A stretch of 64,000 bases of DNA from Channallabes apus. Taxonomy: Eukaryota > Chordata > Actinopteri > Siluriformes > Clariidae. A program made the translations under genes and the position numbers. The notes beneath the pieces are model-generated. The model made no database searches. It saw nothing but the letters and a program-made list of their open reading frames with translations, and was not told the origin of the DNA. Numbering within the stretch: position 1 is the stretch's first letter; each line of letters begins with the position of its first letter. The stretch is from the NCBI GenBank assembly GCA_030522415.1, contig CM060109.1, forward strand, positions 37,054,392 through 37,118,391, written 5' to 3'. Below are positions 58,284 to 64,000 of this stretch, in pieces.

Positions 58284-59247
58284 TTGTAATGGGTTTGATC
58301 CTTTTTTCATGGACACAAAGCGAGGTCTGACAGGAAAAAGGGTAATTTAGGAAAATTTGGGGTAGGAAAGGGTTAAAGGAGGGAGGACGGAAAGAGAGTA
58401 GGAAGGAATGTGCATGTGCAGGTCTGGTGGGTAGCGTGGACAATGCTCCTGCGCACTTTCGCAGTTTCCCCTCTCAAGGGATGGCTGGATGTGGGCATGG
58501 CCTCAGACGGGAGTCCTCTCTGACATCTGGGCGGCTTTCCCCGGCTGGGAATAGGGGCCGTGACGTGATCCCCATTCGGCTTTTTCCTTCTCTGTGGTAG
58601 GGTCACCATAATCCGGCTCCGGGTGAGAGTTGAAGAGCTGCGGGAGCTTCAGCAGTGAGCTTTTTGATGTCCCTCTTTGTGGTGCTTGTTCCATTGCCGC
58701 CGTGTGCATGCCGCTGTTCCGCGTTCAGCGTGCACGTCGCAACCACACCGCTTAGTAAAGTCCAGTCTCCCAACAGACCATAGGAAAGAATGTGCATGTG
58801 CAGGTCTGGTGGGTAGTTCCCCCCAGGCATGCGGGAACAGGCTGGTGAGCGATGGGCAGCGGTCAGAGTGGCCACGTGGGCCAGTGTCTCTGATGTCTGG
58901 CGGCTGGGAGGGTTTCCCCGTCGGTTACTCCCGTCTGAGGCCGTGACGTGATCTCCATGCAGCCTTTTCCTTCTCGGTGGCAAGGTCACCATAATCCAGC
59001 TCCGTGTGAGAGTTGAAGAGTTCTGGGAGTTCTAGCAGTGAGCTCGCAGCTGTCCTTGGTGTGGAGTTCAGAGGTGTACTTGCCTCTTTGAAGTCCCTGG
59101 GGCTTCATCCATTGCCCCCATGTGCATGCCGCTCTTTCGTCTTCGCACACCTGCAGATAGGAGAGGCCGCCTATCTAGTGAGCTGTGGAGTGAGCGAGGA
59201 GCAATATTGATTTGAGCGCATGCCCATCACAGGCGCACGCCGTGACA
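58284..59247. repeat. CpG-rich dispersed repeat, long copy with internal duplication
   Basis: Begins ttgtaatgggtttg and ends gccgtgaca, flanked by acata (58279-58283 and 59248-59252). It shares its 5' half with 43075-43356. An internal tandem duplication has a period of about 383 bp (tgcatgtgcaggtctggtgg at 58411 and 58793; tgacgtgatc at 58561 and 58944). TG/CA-like ends and a 5-bp duplication suggest a solo LTR, but the class is uncertain. The open frames inside have no recognised domain. Confidence 0.6.
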
Positions 59248-59249
59248 AC

Positions 59250-60395
59250 ATACAGTGAGGGAAGTGAGCATTCAGACACTTTTGTTTTTTTATTGATTTA
59301 TTATGCTATACATTTCAAGTTTACACACATTATCTATTCAATTTGTCCTTCACTAAAAAAATTAAAAAATGCATGTATTCATACAGCAAGCATAAACAAA
59401 AATGTTTAAAAAAACAAATTTATAAGATTTGTACAAAGTTGTTTCTGCAAAGTTGTTGCTGGCAAATACAACTTTAAGATATGTATAGTTGATTTTCTGT
59501 GGTTCAGTTACTGTAGGCATGGTTTTGGCTTTGTCACTTTTTCTTGTTTAAAAATTTTAGGAAGTTCCATTACCATACTTCCAACTTAGCGTTTGAAAAC
59601 TACTGTATCTTTACGTTTCTTTTATTTATTTATTTATTTAGCAGCATGCATATTGAGAACCTGCATTTATTTCAATGCAATCTTTATGCATTTTTTAATA
59701 TAGGACTTGAATAATTTTTAAGCATATTATATCTTTGTTTATGTTTAAGAATACATATTTTTGTGTCTAAATTTACAAACCAAAGAAAAACGTTATGTGT
59801 ATGAATCTGAAATGGAGGTATATTAAATTAGAGGTTTAGTGTTTACTAAACCTTCATCAGTAGTGTCTGCTCCAGCAGTATTGTCTCCCATTGTGTTTGT
59901 GGTTGACAACTAAGTGGTTTTCTGTCTGCCTAGGGATGATTTAATGCATCTTTTTTTAAGCCTTATCTTACATATAGCTTTGCTGTTGCAACATGGCTCT
60001 CAGAGGCAGACAATTAGTGAAAGTCAATACTTGAATTACATTATATAATCTTCCCTTGCAGACAAGAAGTACACTCATTAATTTAACATTTTGTTTGCCA
60101 CTTGGAAGTTGGAATTGCCATTTTTAACAACCTTCTTCTCCACCTCATTTTAATGGGGACAAAATGACACGATCTGTTCAGAGATAGAAAAAAAACTTTT
60201 CAAAATAATTAAATTCAGAAAACCTTAAGGACAAATAATGTTATAAGCAATATAAGAGAATAGTGAGAGGAAAAAGAGCAAGTCTTTAAACACTCAGTAT
60301 AAGTGTTGAATCAAATTTTTTAAAGCTCATTTTTTATAATTTTCTTTGTTCATAACTATTAAATCTGATTCGAATTTATGGAAGAAGTAAGTTGT
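59250..60395. other. AT-rich intronic stretch, no recognised feature
   Basis: No exon or repeat recognised. Confidence 0.55.
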
Positions 60396-60398
60396 GTA

Positions 60399-61460
60399 CA
60401 GTGGCGAAGAAAAGTTTTCAGATCTTTTCAAGTTTTCTACATATTGTAATGTTGCACACTCATCTTAAAAAGAATTCAAATCCTTTCTTTATTGATCCAC
60501 ACAAAATATTCCACAATGACAAAAGAAACAGGTGTATGGAGTGTTTTTGGATTCATAAAAAGACTGAAATATCCAATTTACATAAGTATTCAGGCCATTT
60601 GTTATGATACTTGAAACTGAGCTCCTTCTCCTATTGGTGGAAGTGAGATGCTTCTATAAAATGACTGGAGTCCACTTGTGCCTAATTGAATTCATTGGAC
60701 AGAATTAGGAAAGGCAAGCACCTGTCTATATACGATCTCACCATATATCGAAAATGTCAGAGTGTAAACAAAGCCATGGGGAAGAGGGAATTACCTGAAG
60801 ACCTACAAGACAGGATTCTGTCAAGACACAGACCTGGTGAAGGATACAAGAAAATTTGTGCAGCATTGAAAGTGCCCAAGAACACATTAGCCCATATCAT
60901 TCTCAATTGGAAAAGATTTGGAACAACCAAAAGTCTTCCCAGATCTGGTCACCTGTAGGTAAGGAAGAAGCCAAGGGTCACTATAAATGAGATCCTGAGT
61001 TCCCTTGTGGACATGGGAGAGCCTTACAGAAGGACAACTATCACTGCAGCACTCAACCAATCAGGCCTCTATGGTAGAATGACCGAAGGCATTCCTCACT
61101 TAAAGTCACATGACAGTGTGCTGGAAAGTTGCCAAAAAGCTTTTGAAGGATTCTCCGACCATGAGAAACAAAATCCTCTGGTCTGATGACACAAATATTG
61201 AATTATTTTGAATCAGGAAATCCGGCACTGTGCATCACCTTATTAAAACCATCCTTACACTAAAACCCAGTGGTGGCAGCATCATGCTGTGGGGATCTCG
61301 GACTAAGCTGATTTCAAAAAGACAATGACCTGAACCATAACACCAAGAAAACACAGGAGTGGTTATCCGAACAACTCTCTGAAAGTCCTGTAGTGGCTTT
61401 AAACAAAACACAGTGCCAAAAAATTGAAAGGATCTGCAAACCAGCTCTGTAACTGAATAA
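60399..61460 (+). pseudogene. Decayed Tc1-like element, 3' end missing
   Basis: The left end is cagtggcgaagaaaagttttc after TA. A helix-turn-helix region (about 60774-60955, ELPEDLQDRILSRHRPGEGY) is followed by a stop. Remnants of the DDE core (LWSDDTN near 61175-61200 and a QNDLNHNTK-like piece near 61320) appear in broken frames. No NPIE motif or right inverted terminus was found. Confidence 0.75.
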
Positions 61461-61800
61461 TGTATGTAAATGTTGCAAACTATTACTGCAGGCATTTAGC
61501 CAAAAAAAATTTAAAATTCTATTTCACAACATACACATACTAATTTTTATTTCGAATAATATGCCTAGAAAGTACAGTACTACTTTTTTAAGGCATGCTG
61601 CATTGAGTTTGAGTCTCCCAGGCATTGCTAATATTTACAAAATATTTAAATATACTGTAAATATGTTCTTTTATAATTGGTAAGTATTTCTTCGGTTTGT
61701 CTTACCTTAAGAATTCAGGATACATAAGAACCTTAGTCTGAAAGTACTCTATCATGTTCAAGGGTTAACTCACATAATTTTTTTGTTTCTCTCTTTCCAG

Positions 61801-61931
61801 ATTCGAGTTCCGAAGTCGGAGCTGTGCACAGTGTGTCGGAAGAGAGTGTATCCCATGGAGGGTCTGATAGCCGACAAAAAGAAGTTCCATAAATCCTGTT
61901 TCTTCTGTGAATATTGCAAAAATAAATTAAG
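61801..61931 (+). CDS. xirp2: xirp2 LIM exon 1 (first zinc module)
   Basis: 131 nt. The acceptor is ctctctttccAG (61799-61800) and the donor is aag|GTATGG (61932). In the frame reached from 48490 (phase 0) it encodes the first LIM module: [14 protein letters not shown], then [15 protein letters not shown]. The spacing is CX2C...HX2C plus the next CX2C, as in EPLIN (CVECQKTVYPME). LIM domains bind proteins; in mammals the short XIRP2 isoforms with LIM act in hair-cell stereocilia. If the giant exon is included via the 58107 donor, this exon is read in another frame and stops at 61890-61892. Confidence 0.93.
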
Positions 61932-62074
61932 GTATGGCATATTCCTGTTTACACAATGTATTGTAGTACAGTATGCATTTAAAAGATTGAATAGCTAGTT
62001 ACCTACTATAACTGCAGTGGACATGATTAAAAGTCATATGAGATGAGATTAATTAACTTTTTTTTTCTCTATAA

Positions 62075-62518
<444 letters not shown>

Positions 62519-63500
62519 GACATTAACGCTGCCTGGCTCCTTGAGGGAAACGCACCTCATACAGTATATGTTGAAACCTACACAAGAATAATAGGACTTA
62601 AAGCGTGAATTAAAGAATGTTTGTTTAAAACAGGTGAATAAATAATGAGGAATGAATACAAAGAGCAAGAAGATTCTGACATAGTAATGAAAGAAAAATT
62701 GATTATGTGGACATACTTGTACGTAGAAGGAAAGTGGTGAATACTGATAAGGATGTGATGAAGAAGAAGAGTGACATCATTGCAAGTACTGAGGGTTTGT
62801 ATTTAGAAAGAAATTAAATGTAGAATGGTGTGAAATAACGTGAAAGCTAATTTAGATCGAGATAAGGAAGTAATAGCATATAAATTCATTATTCACACTG
62901 CAATTAAACTTGATAGTAATTAAAAGATTACTTGATCAGATTAAGAATTAAAGGTAAATGAATTGGATAACAAGGTGCCATATGTAAAGATTTCAGTATG
63001 TGCTGCTAATGCGCTAAACACTTTAGTCTTATATGAGAATGATAATATGATAAAATATTATAATGATAATACATCAGAAATATAACAAGGTGTTTTTTTT
63101 TTACCATTCATTGTGCCCATGGAGAGAATATAGATATCTATGAATTTTGGCTTTTTCAATTTGCCCCTACTATTTTTATATTTTGTCTATAGTTAGATTT
63201 TATCCTCACTGTTTCTCATTCGCTTTGACTTTGGAAGCACCTGGGGTACAGTGTAGCACAATGATTAAACTGAGTACATAGTTTTTCTTATGTAAATGTC
63301 ATATATAATTGGTATTTGTGTATTCTGGTCACTAGTGTCCTACTCTAAACAGAAAATATTTTTAAATGAATAATAAACTAGAATAGTATTTCTTTGTACA
63401 AGAGCATTCCTGATCTTTTAATCAGGTCAGGCTGGTTCATTGGTGCATCTTGCAAATGTATTGATTTAAGAAAAATAAACAGCTCCTATATTCAATGTCT
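62519..63500 (+). other. xirp2: xirp2 3' UTR (predicted)
   Basis: AT-rich with AATAAA at 62637-62642, 63372-63377 and 63474-63479. The last is followed within 30 nt by a GT-rich stretch (gtctatgttgt), making it the best cleavage candidate. Confidence 0.6.
63474..63479 (+). terminator. xirp2: Likely polyadenylation signal AATAAA of xirp2
   Basis: Canonical hexamer about 960 nt after the stop, followed by a GU-rich element. The nearer hexamer at 62637 may be an alternative. Confidence 0.5.
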
Positions 63501-63567
63501 ATGTTGTACTCATTACTAAGGCATTTTCATTCATTATTTTTCATCTTTAAAAAAAGAAAAGCTTATC

Positions 63568-63855
63568 TAGGTCAGGGTCACAGTGGATCCAAAGCCTACC
63601 TTGGGAACACTGTGCGAGCAGTTTTAATACATCATGGATGGGATGCCAGTCCATCTCAAGGCACCATGTACACACACATTCACATTTCAATCACATCTAA
63701 GTTGGCATAACCAATCTCAGGAACTTGGAGAAAATGGAAGAGACCCATGGAGACATGGGGAGAATGTGAAACACTGCATACATACTGTAGTAACCAGGAC
63801 TCAACTCAGGACTGAACCTGAAGCTATGAGGGGACAAGTACATCATCTGCACCTT
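63568..63855 (-). repeat. SINE-type repeat, minus strand
   Basis: Blocks ggatgggatgccagtccatc, the ggagacatggggagaatgtg segment, and aggactgaacctgaagctatg match, inverted, the family seen at 26667-26937 and 46000-46302 (catgttctccccg, tttcctccaag). It includes the tRNA-like end at the right. Confidence 0.65.
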
Positions 63856-64000
63856 TTTCCTCCATGGCATTTTTACATTAAGTAGTTAAATGTATGTAAT
63901 AAGCAAAGAAGAAAGCTTTTGGTCAGTACAGTACTGTATGTCTGAAACCATCCTAGGTGTACATTCTTTAACATATAATTTTTAATACTGTTTAGCCATT

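Larger units (their letters stand above)
58157..61800 (+). other. xirp2: xirp2 intron (or 3' UTR followed by intron)
   Basis: I see no AATAAA in 58157-59300, which argues that the transcript with the giant exon is spliced onward instead of ending here. It contains a CpG-rich repeat (58284-59247), AT-rich sequence without recognised features (59250-60395) and a decayed Tc1 element (60399-61460). Confidence 0.65.

Overview
The window is genomic DNA of a teleost fish. The evidence is one split vertebrate muscle gene with consensus GT/AG introns, several Tc1/mariner-type transposons, tRNA-headed SINEs, a hAT remnant and two Ty3/Gypsy chromoviruses of the Tf1/sushi type. Repeat types and base composition suggest an ostariophysan (catfish-like) species, but the species is an inference. 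Nothing prokaryotic, no CRISPR array and no stand-alone tRNA or rRNA gene was seen.

Layout. 1-944: (AC)n repeat and a weak candidate terminal exon. 950-6147: a complete, very young Ty3/Gypsy element on the minus strand (406-bp LTRs differing at one base, 5-bp target duplication GACAC, intact gag and pol joined by a -1 frameshift signal, self-priming type primer site). 6153-40960: a long gene-poor stretch holding Tc1-like elements (9147-10600, 17215-17640, 18520-19015, 20850-22359, 23727-25307), SINEs, two copies of a roughly 500-bp dispersed repeat, two hairpins (8966-9038 and 22721-22884), a polypurine tract and a decayed, deleted relative of the first Gypsy element (30350-32915).

40961-63500: xirp2 (Xin actin-binding repeat-containing protein 2) on the plus strand. 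Five upstream exons are at 40961-41115, 44000-44128, 46361-46424, 48396-48490 and a 9.5-kb exon at 48626-58156. The last carries about 31 Xin repeats, a second block of about 17 derived repeats, proline-rich segments and a long Lys/Ser-rich tail. Two downstream exons (61801-61931 and 62086-62518) encode an EPLIN-like LIM domain. Splice phases show two products. Skipping the giant exon gives a roughly 302-residue LIM isoform. Including it gives a roughly 3291-residue Xin-repeat protein if translation stops in the giant exon. A consensus donor 50 bp before that stop would instead read the LIM exon in a different frame, as a 30-residue tail. The xirp2 introns hold a 27-unit minisatellite, a hAT remnant, a composite CACTG-ended element, CpG-rich dispersed repeats and a decayed Tc1 element.

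The observations most worth following are: (1) the Gypsy primer site, an 11-base match to a site in its own LTR that overlaps the gag start codon, with a parallel base change in the second copy; (2) the frame-switching LIM exon of xirp2; (3) a 35-bp fully paired hairpin with a 3-nt loop at 8966-9038; (4) a marked excess of the heptamer TACTGTA/TACAGTA in non-coding DNA. No convincing unknown multi-gene system was found.
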